From Planosporangium spinosum (GTDB lineage Bacteria; Actinomycetota; Actinomycetes; Mycobacteriales; Micromonosporaceae), in the NCBI RefSeq assembly GCF_049999945.1, contig NZ_JBLYUB010000017.1, positions 62,001 to 126,000 on the forward strand: a stretch of 64,000 nt of DNA, given 5' to 3'. A program made the position numbers and the translations under genes. Of the stretch, positions 42,108 to 50,990 are shown piece after piece (position 1 is the first letter of the stretch; the number at the start of each line of letters is the position of its first letter). The notes under the pieces were generated by a model that had not been told where the DNA came from, made no database searches, and was given only the letters and a program-made list of their open reading frames with translations.

Positions 42108-43328
42108 GATGCACGCCTTTCGCCCGACCCGGTACGGGTCATGTCGCCCCACACATGTCTGGTGCCGATGAGCGCCGACCCCGTCCCGTGAGCCCGTCGT
42201 CGCTGGCGTACCGGCCGGCAGGCGTCGGGTGTACCGAGGTCTGATGGTTTTCGGGTCCGGCGTCGCCGGTGGCGACGGCGCGCCGGACGTGGCGGTCGGG
42301 AGTGGCGGGGCTGACCCGCCGTACGTCCCGGCCGCCTCGCATCGTCCACACGACAGTGGTCGCCGCGCCGGGGACGGTGGTCGTGGCGGCGGGGACGAGC
42401 GGTGTGGTGGCGGTGGTATCCGCCACCGTCACGCCCGAGCCCGTGCCGGTACCGCTTCGGCGTGGCCGGCGCCCGGCGCCGCCGGGGCGCGGTTGACGGG
42501 GACTTGAACGTGTCCGGCCGGGCCGCGCGTGAAAGCGACGAGATGGCGGAGGTCCGGATCGTCACCTGCGATCAGACTCGCTGTCATGTCTCCCCCTGTC
42601 GGTCCCGAGCAGCCACCCGGTACCGGCGGCCGGCTCAGCCCCCGGCGCGGCGGCGGCTTACCTCCAAGATAATGCCTATTGACCCGTATTTGTCGGATCT
42701 GACGCACCGGTGCCAACGGCATAACGCATCGGGCGCCGTCTGGATGCGGGGGAGCATGGAGGGCGCCGCCGGGCAGGGACTCAGGTCTCCTACCCGGCGA
42801 CGCCAGTCTGGGTGGCCGTCCTCCCGGCGGCTTGTCGCCGCTGCCGGATCGGCCGTCGTCGTCGGCTCCGCGGCCGGACGGGGTCGGCCTGGAGGCTCAC
42901 CGTGGTGGACCTCGTGGCCCGCTGCGGCCGGCCTGGTGGCTGGTCGCTGTGGGCCTGGTGGTCGGTCGTCCGGAGGCTGGGCGGCCGGGCCGTTCGCGGG
43001 TCGGACTGGCAATCAGGGTGCGCCGCGACCGGAGCGGAGCCGGTACGGCAGGGGTGCAGGCCGGTTTCCGTTCACCGGTGCGTCAGCGTTACCGGTCGGG
43101 AGACGGCAGCGGGAATCGATCGCGTGCCGGGTGGGAGACGGCACCGGGGCACCGGACGCGTGTCCACCGACCGCCGTTTTCCGGCGCCGAACGGCCGGCA
43201 ACCGGGCTACCCCTCAATGCCAACCTTTACGAACTTCCACTGAACATTCGGGCCCGTACCGTCGTAAAGGTAAGCGCGGAGGTCTTGCTTCGCTGCCACC
43301 CACCGTACGAGGCGAGGAGACGGTAACG
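42108..43328. other. Gene-poor region, no confident gene
   Basis: In this 1.2-kb stretch several open frames exist on both strands, but none has family similarity I can recognise, a good ribosome-binding site and plausible composition together. Two weak candidates are a minus-strand frame at 42139-42432 and a plus-strand frame at 42269-42496. An AT-richer patch at 42660-42700 and another at 43210-43280 (upstream of the DUF7455 gene) may hold promoters. Confidence 0.6.
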
Positions 43329-43577
43329 ATGGCCCAGACCCTGATGGTGTCGGCGGCGGCGGCCGAGTCGACCGGATCGACCGAGTGGTGTGACCGGTGT
43401 GGCGCTGCCGCCAAGCTCGGCCTGGTCCTCGCGACCGGCGGTGAGCTCACCTTCTGCGGCCACCATGCCAACACGTACGCCGACGCGATCCTCGCCCATG
43501 CCGAAAGCGTGTTCCTCGAGTCCGGCTTCCATTGGCGTGGCGCGACCTACGAGGGTGCGCACCGCGCCGGCTTGTGA
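43329..43577 (+). CDS. DUF7455-type small zinc-ribbon-like protein
   Basis: This 82-residue protein has the actinobacterial pattern TEWCDRCGAAAKLGLVLATGGELTFCGHHANTYADAIL, with metal-ligand candidates C-x2-C and C-G-H-H. It corresponds to the conserved DUF7455 family, usually encoded near rpoD/sigma genes; function unknown. GAGGAGA lies 9 nt before the ATG. A longer open frame upstream is not supported. Confidence 0.85.
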   Translation: MAQTLMVSAAAAESTGSTEWCDRCGAAAKLGLVLATGGELTFCGHHANTYADAILAHAESVFLESGFHWRGATYEGAHRAGL

Positions 43578-43592
43578 TCACCGCGATCTCAG

Positions 43593-43656
43593 TCTGGGCG
43601 CCATGAGGTCTGGGCGCCATGACGTCTGGGCGCCATGAGGTCCGGGCATCATGAAC
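43593..43656. repeat. 16-bp tandem repeat x4 just upstream of the ligase gene
   Basis: Three near-identical units of GTCTGGGCGCCATGAG (43593-43608, 43609-43624, 43625-43640) and one diverged copy (43641-43656). The array ends 2 bp before the proposed ligase start. Confidence 0.95.
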
Positions 43657-43658
43657 AG

Positions 43659-45278
43659 GTGCGCTTTGCTGACCTCGCCGCCACGTCGGCAGCGGTGACC
43701 GGGACGTCGGGTCGTCGCGCCAAGATCGAGCTACTGGCCGACGCGCTGCGCCGGCTCGCCGACGGCACCACCACTCCCGGGCCGGGTGCCGCCACGGCGC
43801 CGGCCACCCTCGCGGCCGGTGCCGCCGGACTGGATTCCACGCCGCCGGATGCCGCCGCGCGGATCGAGGCCGGTGCCGCCTACCTCGCCGGCGAGCTACG
43901 CCAGCGCCAGACCGGCGTGGGGTGGGCGACCCTGCGTGAGCTGCCCCCTCCCGCGCCGGTCGCCACCCTCACCGTCGCGCAGGTCGACGCCGCGCTGCAA
44001 CGGCTGTCCGAGACCGCCGGCCCCGGCTCGCAGGCCGAGCGGCGCCGTCTCGTACACGCCCTGTTCTCCGCCGCAACCGCCGACGAGCAGCGGGTACTCG
44101 TCGGTCTGCTCACCGGTGAGCTGCGCCAGGGCGCTCAGGCCGGACTGCTCGCCGACGCGGTCGCCAGGGCCGCCGGGGTGGACGTCGCCGAGGTCCGCCG
44201 GGCCCTCCTGCTGGCCGGTGACCTCAAGGCGGTCGCCGCCGCGGCGCTCACCGGCGGGCCGGGCGCGCTGGCGAAGTTCCACCTCGCGGTCGGGCGCCCG
44301 CTCGCGCCGATGCTCGCCCAGAGTGCACCGTCGGTGGCCGAGGCGATCGCCGCCACCGGGGCGCCGGCCGCCGCCGACGTCAAGCTCGACGGGGTACGCG
44401 TCCAGGTGCACCGGGACGGCTCCGACGTGGCCGTCTTCAGCCGCAGCCTCGACGATCTCACCGCCCGACTGCCCGGCGTCGTGGCGGCGGTACGGGCCCT
44501 GCCCGCCCACACGCTCGTCCTCGACGGCGAGGCGCTGGGGCTCGACGCCGCCGGCCGGCCGCTGCCGTTCCAGGAGACGTCCGGCCGGGCCGCCCGCCGT
44601 AAGGAGCCCGCCGACCTCCGGCCGTTCTTCTTCGACCTGCTCCACCTGGACGGCGCCGACCTGCTCGACGTACCCGCCCGCGACCGGTGGGCCGCGCTCG
44701 CCGGGGCGGTACCCGGGGAACTGCTGGTGACCCGGACCGAGGTCACCGACGCCGGTGCGGCGGAGCGGGCGTTCGCCGCGGCCGTCGACGCCGGGCAGGA
44801 AGGCCTCGTGATCAAGTCGCTGGACGCGCCGTACGACGTGGGGCGCCGTGGCGCGGCCTGGGTCAAGGTCAAGCCGCGGCACACCCTCGACCTGGTGGTC
44901 CTGGCCGCCGAGTGGGGGCACGGCCGGCGCCGCGGTTGGCTGTCCAACCTCCATCTTGGCGCCCGCGACCCGGCCACGGGCGGCTTCGTCATGCTCGGGA
45001 AGACCTTCAAGGGGCTCACCGACGAGATGCTGCGCTGGCAGACCGGGCGGCTGCGGTCGCTGGCCGTCTCGGAGGGGGAGTGGGTCGTCACGGTACGGCC
45101 GGAGCTGGTGGTGGAGATCGCCTTCGACGGGGTGCAGACCTCGCCGCGCTACCCGGGCGGGGTGGCGCTGCGCTTCGCGCGGGTCCTGCGGTACCGCGAG
45201 GACAAGACCGCCGCCGAGGCGGACACCATCGAGGCGGTCCGGGCGATCCACACCGGCCGGTCAGCTGGCGGCGAGTGA
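43659..45278 (+). CDS. ligB: ATP-dependent DNA ligase (LigB type)
   Basis: This protein of about 539 residues has the N-terminal DNA-binding domain (VRFADLAATSAAVTGTSGRRAKIELLADALRRLA), the adenylation domain with the nucleophilic Lys in DVKLDGVRVQVHRDG (motif I K-x-D-G), motif III FFFDLLHLDGADLLD, motif IV EGLVIKSL, motif V WVKVKPRHT, and the OB-fold (VVTVRPELVVEIAFDGVQTSPRYPGGVALRFARV). It is the actinobacterial accessory ligase type used in repair. The GTG start at 43659 gives the usual N-terminus but has no Shine-Dalgarno; the repeats lie where one would be. It overlaps the convergent gene by 18 nt. Confidence 0.93.
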   Translation: MRFADLAATSAAVTGTSGRRAKIELLADALRRLADGTTTPGPGAATAPATLAAGAAGLDSTPPDAAARIEAGAAYLAGELRQRQTGVGWATLRELPPPAPVATLTVAQVDAALQRLSETAGPGSQAERRRLVHALFSAATADEQRVLVGLLTGELRQGAQAGLLADAVARAAGVDVAEVRRALLLAGDLKAVAAAALTGGPGALAKFHLAVGRPLAPMLAQSAPSVAEAIAATGAPAAADVKLDGVRVQVHRDGSDVAVFSRSLDDLTARLPGVVAAVRALPAHTLVLDGEALGLDAAGRPLPFQETSGRAARRKEPADLRPFFFDLLHLDGADLLDVPARDRWAALAGAVPGELLVTRTEVTDAGAAERAFAAAVDAGQEGLVIKSLDAPYDVGRRGAAWVKVKPRHTLDLVVLAAEWGHGRRRGWLSNLHLGARDPATGGFVMLGKTFKGLTDEMLRWQTGRLRSLAVSEGEWVVTVRPELVVEIAFDGVQTSPRYPGGVALRFARVLRYREDKTAAEADTIEAVRAIHTGRSAGGE

Positions 45279-45806
45279 ACGGGCCAGCTCGATCTCGGCG
45301 GGGTCCGTCACCAGCGTCTCGTGGTGGATCCCGGCGCCGCTGATCCGTACCACCGTCGGGCCGTCCTCGACCGTCTCCCTGGCCAGCAGGAACAGCAGGC
45401 TGGCCACGGGTACCACGAAGAAGCCGACCACCGCGCAGAACACCGCCCAGGTGGGGGTGCGTACCACCCGGCCCCGGGCGACCTCGACGGTCGCGACGGC
45501 GAGCGTGAGCGCGCCGGCCGGGGTGCGGACCACGGTGGCGGTCACGTCGACGTCACCGATGCGGGCGAGGACCTCCGCACTCCCATCGGGACCGGGCGCA
45601 CCGGACGCGGAGCCGGCGGAGGCCGACCCGGTGGAGGTGGCAGTGGAGCCCGGGCCGCCCGCGGCGGCGGACCCCGGCCCGGAGCCGGTGGGCGGGGCCG
45701 CCGCGGCCGCCGGCGGGTACGACAGGGCCGAGTAGACGCCTGACGGGTAGGGGTCGGGGTCGATCGTCCGCCGGACGGGTTTGCCGCCGTCGATGCCGTC
45801 GTTCAT
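45261..45806 (-). CDS. Conserved hypothetical membrane protein downstream of SURF1
   Basis: No family was recognised. The 181-residue protein has a Pro/Gly/Ala/Ser-rich N-terminal half (to about 75), then IGDVDVTATVVRTPAGALTLAVATVEVARGRVV, a single strong transmembrane helix (WAVFCAVVGFFVVPVASLLFLLA) and a short C-terminal domain. The ATG at 45804-45806 overlaps the SURF1 stop as ATGA, so it is co-translated with it. Confidence 0.8.
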   Translation of the reverse strand: MNDGIDGGKPVRRTIDPDPYPSGVYSALSYPPAAAAAPPTGSGPGSAAAGGPGSTATSTGSASAGSASGAPGPDGSAEVLARIGDVDVTATVVRTPAGALTLAVATVEVARGRVVRTPTWAVFCAVVGFFVVPVASLLFLLARETVEDGPTVVRISGAGIHHETLVTDPAEIELARSLAAS

Positions 45807-46582
45807 ACGGGGACAGTAGCCGCACGGTCGGGGTCGGTGGTGGTGTCGGCGTGCGCCTCCCGGTGGGCCAGGTACCCGTACCCGAAGAGGGTCAGCGCCG
45901 CGAACGCCCACCACTGCACCACGTACCCGGCGTTCATCCAGGCGTTCTCGTGGTCGGCCGGCACCGGCGTGAAGCGGCTGTCCGCCGTCGGCGTCTGCTC
46001 GTCGAGCATCACGTACCCGCCGTAGACCGGGTACGGCAGGCCCAGCGTCGCCGGGGAGACGCGCCGGACGGTGTGCCGTACCGGCTTGTCCGCGCCGCTC
46101 TCCGGCCGGCGGATCGGGCCGACCACGGTGACCTCGTCGCTCGGCGCCGGCGGCACGTCCGGCATGGCCAGGGCGTCACCACCGGTCGGGGGTGGCAGCC
46201 AGCCGCGGTCGACGAGCACCGCCGAGCCGTCGGCGAGCAGCAGGGGAGTGAGCACCTCGAACCCCACCGAGCCGTCGACGGTGCGCCCGCGCGCCAGGAT
46301 CTCGTGGCCGGGGTCGTACCGTCCGGTCACCTCCACCCGCTTCCACTCGGCGGTGGCCGGGAGTGGGGGGCCGACGCGCGCGCCGGTGCCGGCCGGTGCG
46401 GTGAGCACGCTCGTGATCGGTACGGCGGGGCCGCTGCCACCGGCGTCGATGCGCGCGTTGATCGCGGAGCGCTCGTGGTAGCGGTGCAGTTGCCAGTTAC
46501 CGAGGCCGGCCATCACCGCGGCGAGGATCAACGCGAGCGCGGCCAGCCCCAACCAGCGGGGGGTGGCGAGGAACCGGTACAC
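45803..46582 (-). CDS. SURF1-family cytochrome oxidase assembly protein
   Basis: This 259-residue protein has the SURF1 layout: a transmembrane helix near the N-terminus (LGLAALALILAAVMAGLGNWQLHRYHER, with the conserved GxWQ-like NWQ), an extracytoplasmic domain with VEVTGRYDPGHEILARGRTVDGSVGFEVLTPLLLADGSAVLVDRGWLP, and a second helix near the C-terminus (WWAFAALTLFGYGYLAHRE). It is thought to help haem insertion into the aa3 oxidase. Confidence 0.92.
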   Translation of the reverse strand: MYRFLATPRWLGLAALALILAAVMAGLGNWQLHRYHERSAINARIDAGGSGPAVPITSVLTAPAGTGARVGPPLPATAEWKRVEVTGRYDPGHEILARGRTVDGSVGFEVLTPLLLADGSAVLVDRGWLPPPTGGDALAMPDVPPAPSDEVTVVGPIRRPESGADKPVRHTVRRVSPATLGLPYPVYGGYVMLDEQTPTADSRFTPVPADHENAWMNAGYVVQWWAFAALTLFGYGYLAHREAHADTTTDPDRAATVPV

Positions 46583-46699
46583 GCCACAACGCTACCGGCT
46601 TGTCCGCCACTCCCGGCCGGCCCGCACCCGGTATCGTCTGCCATCGGCCGCTGCGGTCGATGGCTCGCAGCACTGACGTCGCACGGGAGGAGTCCCGCG

Positions 46700-47305
46700 A
46701 TGAGCGCCGCCTCGTACTGGCCGGTGACCGCACGCCGGTTCCCGTCACTGACCGCACGCCGGTTCCCGCCGCTGACCGTGGTCACGCCCCGCCTGCACGT
46801 GCGCCCGCTGGCCGCCGCCGACGCCAATCACGTGGCGGAGATCTTCGCCGACCGGCAGACCCGGCGCTGGCTGCCCTTCCCGACCGGCGACGGGCCGGTC
46901 GACGGGCGGGCCTGGTGCACCGAGATCGTCGCCGAGGTCCGCGACCACGGCGACGGCGACCACTACGCGGTGGTACGGCGCGAGGACGACCGGATCGTGG
47001 GCTGCCTGTGGCTGCGGCGTACCGACTGGACGGCCCGCTCGACCGAGGTGTCGTACGCGGTGGCGGCCGAGGCGCGCGGGTTCGGCGTGGCCGCCGAGGC
47101 GGTCGACGCGCTCACGGTCGCCCTGATCCTCGAGCACGGCTTCCAGCGCGTCGAGATGCGGGTGGCCCCGGGCAACGTGGCGTCGCGGCGGGTGGCCGAG
47201 AAGGCCGGTTTCACGTACGAGGGGCTGCTGCGCAACGCCGGGCACGTCGATGGCGAGCGGGTCGACGTCGAGGTCTGGTCGCTCGTCGCCGCCGATCTCC
47301 GCTGA
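46700..47305 (+). CDS. RimJ/RimL-like GNAT acetyltransferase
   Basis: This 201-residue protein has TPRLHVRPLAAADANHVAEIFADRQTRRWLPFP, VGCLWLRRTDWTARSTEVSYAVAAEARGFGVAAEAVDALTVALILE and FQRVEMRVAPGNVASRRVAEKAGFTYEGLLRNA, typical of the RimJ/RimL protein N-acetyltransferase group. GGGAGGAG lies before the ATG at 46700. The stop is 3 nt from the end of the convergent penicillin-binding protein gene. The substrate is unknown. Confidence 0.9.
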   Translation: MSAASYWPVTARRFPSLTARRFPPLTVVTPRLHVRPLAAADANHVAEIFADRQTRRWLPFPTGDGPVDGRAWCTEIVAEVRDHGDGDHYAVVRREDDRIVGCLWLRRTDWTARSTEVSYAVAAEARGFGVAAEAVDALTVALILEHGFQRVEMRVAPGNVASRRVAEKAGFTYEGLLRNAGHVDGERVDVEVWSLVAADLR

Positions 47306-47308
47306 CCG

Positions 47309-49594
47309 TCAGGAGCGCTTCGAGGGGGTCACCCGCGGGGTCGGGGTGGGGCGTGTGGTCGCGCTCGGGCGGGTGGACGTGCCGTCCCGGTCGCCGTCGC
47401 CGAGCCTGCCGTCCTTGCCGTACGCCGTCGTCACCGCCGGTGGCGTGAAGTCCCGTACCGGGCCGTTGGCCAGGGCGTCGCGCAGCGTCTCGGCGGCTGA
47501 CCGGATCGGTTTGTCGTGGTTGGCGGTGCCCACGGCGTGCAACGGGTTGTCCGGGTCGGCGATGAAGCTCGCCACCGACAGCGCCGGTGAGATCCCGACG
47601 AACCAGGCCGCCTGGTTGTTGTCGGTCGTCCCGGTCTTGCCCGCGACCGGTCGTTTGACCAGCGGGTACACCGCCGGTGCGGTGGACCAGCCCCCGCAGT
47701 CGCCGGTCCGGCTGCGGTAGCCGGTGGTGCAGCGGGCGGCGTCCACGGCGGCGCGGGCCACCTCCGGCCGCAGGACCTGCTGGCAGCGCGGCGCCGCGAC
47801 CTCGACCGGCTTGTCGCCGGCCCGCGCGCTGACCGTGGTGACCGGCGCGCCGTCGGGCCCGGTGATGCTGACGACCGGCAGCGGCTCGCAGTACGTGCCG
47901 TCGGCGGCGATCGTGGCGTACGCGTTGGCCATCTCCAGCGGCGTGGTGTCGGCCACGCCGAGCGTGAACGCCCCCCAGTCGGCCGCCTTCCCCGGCGACG
48001 CCTGCTGCTTGTCGACGTCGGTACGCCAGCGCAGGCCCAGCCGCTCGGCCATGGCGACCGCCCGGTCGGCGCCGACCCGCTGCTCCAGTTGGACGAAGTA
48101 CGTGTTGACCGACTTGCCGAACGCCGACCACATGGTCTGCGCCCCGGTCATCTGGGCGCTGGCGTTCGACGGGCACCACCGGTTGCCGCACGAGGCCGGC
48201 TCACCGGGAGCGCTCGGGTAGGACGACCGGTACCGCTGCGGCGAGTAGATCGACGTGTCCAGCGGCAGGTTCTGGTCGAGCGCGGCCAGCATGGTGAACA
48301 GTTTGAACGTCGAGCCGGCCTGGAAGCCGGGCAGATCACCGCCGCCGAGCAGCGGGTTGACCGTGTTCGGGTAGCTGCCGACGGTGCCGCCTGCGCGACC
48401 GTTGCGGTCGAGCTGCCGGCCGTTGTGCGAGGAGTCGACCGAGTACACCCGGTTGACCGCCATCGCCCTGACCCGGCCGGTACCCGGCTCGATGGCCACG
48501 AGGCCGTGGGCGAACGGGCTGCCGACCGCCTCCTTGGCGGTGACGTGCTGCTCGGCGTTCGCCTGGAGGCCCGTGTCGAGCGAGGTGACGATCGTGTACC
48601 CGCCGCGGCGCAGCCGGCTCAGGCGCTCCTGCGGGGTCGCCCCGAACGCCGGCTGCTCGGTCCACCACGTCTTGAACAGGTCGCAGAAGAAACCCCAGTC
48701 GTTCTGCGCCGCCGCCGCGCAGTCGCTCGGCGGCTCCGACAGGCGCAGCGCGATCGGCTGCGCCTTGGCCTGGTCGGCCACCGGCCGGGCCACGTGGTGC
48801 AGGTCGACCATCCGGTCGAGGATGTAGTTGCGGCGGTCGGTGGCGGCGGTCTGGTCGCCGGCCGGGTCGTACGACGACGGCGCCTGGACCAGGCCGGCCA
48901 GCATCGCGGCCTCCGGCAGGGTCAGGTCGGCGGGGCTCGTGGAGAAGTACACCTGCGCGGCGGCGGTGATCCCGTACGCCTGGTGGCCGAAGTACACGAC
49001 GTTGAGGTAGCGCTCGAGGATCTCGGCCTTGCCCAGCTGCCGCTCGACGGCGACGGCCAGCTGCATCTCGCGGATCTTGCGGGCATTGGTCTGCTCGGTG
49101 GCCGCGCGGACCTCCTCCGGCGTGCGGGCCGAGTCGCGCAGCACGTTGCGCACGTACTGCATGGTCAGCGTCGACGCGCCCTGGGTTACCTCGCCGGAGC
49201 GGCGGTTGGCGACGAACGCGCGGATGACGCCCTTGGCGTCGACGCCGCCGTGGTCGTAGAACCGGGCGTCCTCGGCCGCGGTGATGGCCTGCGCGACGAT
49301 GGGCGAGATGCGGGACAGCGGAGTGTACGTCCGGTTCTCGTCGTAGAACTGGCTGATCAACGTGGTGCCGTCGGACGCGTACACCCTGCTGGTGAGCGCC
49401 GGTGCGGTGTCCGGGAGGCTGGCGGCTTGGCGGTCGATCTCGTCGATGCTGGCCTTGAGGGTCAGGCCGGCCAGCGCGGCAAGGGGGAACGACAGCGCCG
49501 CCACCGCGATCCCCATGGCCAGGCCCGTGCGAACGAGGACGGCGACCCGGCCGATCAGCCCGAGGGGGTACTCGTTCTCGCCATTCACGTTCAT
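47309..49594 (-). CDS. Class A penicillin-binding protein (transglycosylase-transpeptidase)
   Basis: This 761-residue protein has a transmembrane anchor (about 14-45) and a GT51 transglycosylase domain (EDARFYDHGGVDAKG, GASTLTMQYVRN, IREMQLAVAVERQLGKAEILERYLNVVYFG). The transpeptidase domain has the active Ser in GSTFKLFTM, SVN in GKSVNTYF and KTG in AGKTGTTDNN. It polymerises and cross-links peptidoglycan. The C-terminal tail is Arg/Pro/Thr-rich, without PASTA domains. It is divergent from the cobC-like gene. Confidence 0.95.
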   Translation of the reverse strand: MNVNGENEYPLGLIGRVAVLVRTGLAMGIAVAALSFPLAALAGLTLKASIDEIDRQAASLPDTAPALTSRVYASDGTTLISQFYDENRTYTPLSRISPIVAQAITAAEDARFYDHGGVDAKGVIRAFVANRRSGEVTQGASTLTMQYVRNVLRDSARTPEEVRAATEQTNARKIREMQLAVAVERQLGKAEILERYLNVVYFGHQAYGITAAAQVYFSTSPADLTLPEAAMLAGLVQAPSSYDPAGDQTAATDRRNYILDRMVDLHHVARPVADQAKAQPIALRLSEPPSDCAAAAQNDWGFFCDLFKTWWTEQPAFGATPQERLSRLRRGGYTIVTSLDTGLQANAEQHVTAKEAVGSPFAHGLVAIEPGTGRVRAMAVNRVYSVDSSHNGRQLDRNGRAGGTVGSYPNTVNPLLGGGDLPGFQAGSTFKLFTMLAALDQNLPLDTSIYSPQRYRSSYPSAPGEPASCGNRWCPSNASAQMTGAQTMWSAFGKSVNTYFVQLEQRVGADRAVAMAERLGLRWRTDVDKQQASPGKAADWGAFTLGVADTTPLEMANAYATIAADGTYCEPLPVVSITGPDGAPVTTVSARAGDKPVEVAAPRCQQVLRPEVARAAVDAARCTTGYRSRTGDCGGWSTAPAVYPLVKRPVAGKTGTTDNNQAAWFVGISPALSVASFIADPDNPLHAVGTANHDKPIRSAAETLRDALANGPVRDFTPPAVTTAYGKDGRLGDGDRDGTSTRPSATTRPTPTPRVTPSKRS

Positions 49595-49683
49595 AAGATA
49601 GGACAGACGGTACGCGTACCTGAGGGAATCTTCACGTCCGCCTACGGTCGTGTGAACCGCGCCGGGCGGGCAAGATTCTCACC

Positions 49684-50895
49684 ATGCGCACGTCCGGCCC
49701 GCCCGCGCCCCCGTCCGGTGATCCGGCCGGCCTCCGTTTCCATGGTGACGGGGAAGCCGCGCTGCGCTTCCATGGTGACGGGGAAGCCGCGCTGCGCTTC
49801 CATGGTGACGGGGAAGCCGCGCTGCGCTTCCATGGTGACGGGGAAGCCGCGCTGCGCTTCCATGGTGACGGGGAAGCCGCGCTGCGCTTCCACGGCGACG
49901 AGGAACTGGCCACCGGGCTGGTCGACCTGGCGGTCAACGTACGGGCCGACCCGATGCCGGACTGGCTGGCGCGGCCCGTCGCGGCCAGCCTCGCCGACCT
50001 GGCCCGGTACCCCGACCCCGGCCCGGCCCGGGAAGCCGTCGCCGCCCGCCACCGGCGTCCACCGGGCGAGGTCCTGCTCACCGCCGGCGCCGCGCAGGCG
50101 TTCAGCCTGCTCGCCCAGGCCCTGCGGCCGGTGCGCGCGGTCGTGGTGCACCCGCAGTTCACCGAGCCGGAGGCCGCGCTGCGCGCCGCCGGCCACGCCG
50201 TCGACCGGGTGTTCCTGTCCGGCGACTTCCGCCTCGACGCGGGTCTCGTGCCCGCCGACGCCGACCTGGTCGTCCTCGGCAACCCGACGAACCCGACGTC
50301 GGTCCTGCACGGCGCGGAGACCGTCGCGGCGCTGGCCCGGCCCGGCCGGGTGCTCGTCGTCGACGAGGCGTTCGCCGACACCGTGCCCGGCGAGCCGGAG
50401 TCCCTGTCGCGCCGCCGCGACCTGCCCGGCCTGGTCGTGATCCGCAGCTTCACCAAGACCTGGGGTCTGGCCGGGCTGCGGGTGGGGTACCTGCTGGCCG
50501 ACGCCGCGCTCGTCGACCGGCTGGCGGCCGTCGCGCCGCTGTGGCCGGTGTCCACGCCGGCCCTGGCCGCCGCCGTCGCCTGCGCCTCACCGACCGCCGT
50601 CGCCGCCGAGCACGCCATCGCCCGCCGTCTCGGGGCTGACCGGGCGCACCTGCTCGACCGGCTCGCCGCTGTTCCCGGCGTCCGGATCGCCGGGGCGCCC
50701 GCCAGTTCGTTCGTGCTGCTCCGGGTCCCGAACGGCTCCGCCGTACGCGACCGGCTGCGGGCCCGCGGGTACGCGGTGCGCCGCGGTGACACCTTCCCCG
50801 GCCTGGGGCCGGACTGGCTGCGCCTGGCCGTCCGGGACACCGCCACCACCGACGCCTTCGTCGCCGTCCTCGCCGAGGTGCTGGCGACCGGCTGA
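49684..50895 (+). CDS. cobC: CobC-like PLP-dependent aminotransferase/decarboxylase with repeat-expanded N-terminus
   Basis: This 403-residue class I/II aminotransferase-fold protein has PLP Lys in RSFTKTWGLAGLRVGYLL, the NPTNPTSVLHG substrate loop, and VVDEAFAD. Together with cobT and cobA downstream it fits the Rv2231c/CobC group in the aminopropanol branch of cobalamin synthesis. The family N-terminus reads LRFHGDxEL..GLxDLAVNVR; here the LRFHGDGEAA decapeptide is present five extra times because of an exact 30-bp repeat. The ATG at 49684 lies upstream of the repeat. Confidence 0.88.
   Translation: MRTSGPPAPPSGDPAGLRFHGDGEAALRFHGDGEAALRFHGDGEAALRFHGDGEAALRFHGDGEAALRFHGDEELATGLVDLAVNVRADPMPDWLARPVAASLADLARYPDPGPAREAVAARHRRPPGEVLLTAGAAQAFSLLAQALRPVRAVVVHPQFTEPEAALRAAGHAVDRVFLSGDFRLDAGLVPADADLVVLGNPTNPTSVLHGAETVAALARPGRVLVVDEAFADTVPGEPESLSRRRDLPGLVVIRSFTKTWGLAGLRVGYLLADAALVDRLAAVAPLWPVSTPALAAAVACASPTAVAAEHAIARRLGADRAHLLDRLAAVPGVRIAGAPASSFVLLRVPNGSAVRDRLRARGYAVRRGDTFPGLGPDWLRLAVRDTATTDAFVAVLAEVLATG
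49741..49890. repeat. Exact 30-bp tandem repeat x5 in the 5' end of cobC
   Basis: Five identical 30-bp copies (49741-49770 to 49861-49890), with no synonymous differences, encode LRFHGDGEAA units. The flanks carry diverged half-copies. Perfect identity suggests recent expansion or an assembly artefact. Confidence 0.97.
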
Positions 50896-50975
50896 GCCCG
50901 CTACCTGGCTGAGCCGCCGCCTGGCTGAGCCGCCACCTGGCTCTGAGCCGCTACCCGGCTGAGCCGCCACCTGAC
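50892..50975. repeat. 16-18 bp tandem repeats between cobC and cobT
   Basis: Five imperfect CTGAGCCGCCACCTGG-like units fill the 95-bp gap; the first contains the cobC stop codon. The last ends just before the GGGGGAG ribosome-binding site of cobT. Confidence 0.9.
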
Positions 50976-50990
50976 AGGGGGAGCACCGCC

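Noticed and set aside
42139..42496. Small open frames on both strands in the gene-poor region
   Set aside because: No ribosome-binding sites, no recognisable family, and overlapping frames of similar quality on both strands.
49595..49683. Cobalamin riboswitch ahead of cobC-cobT-cobA
   Set aside because: Only 89 bp separate the divergent genes and no B12-box-like sequence or suitable fold is visible.
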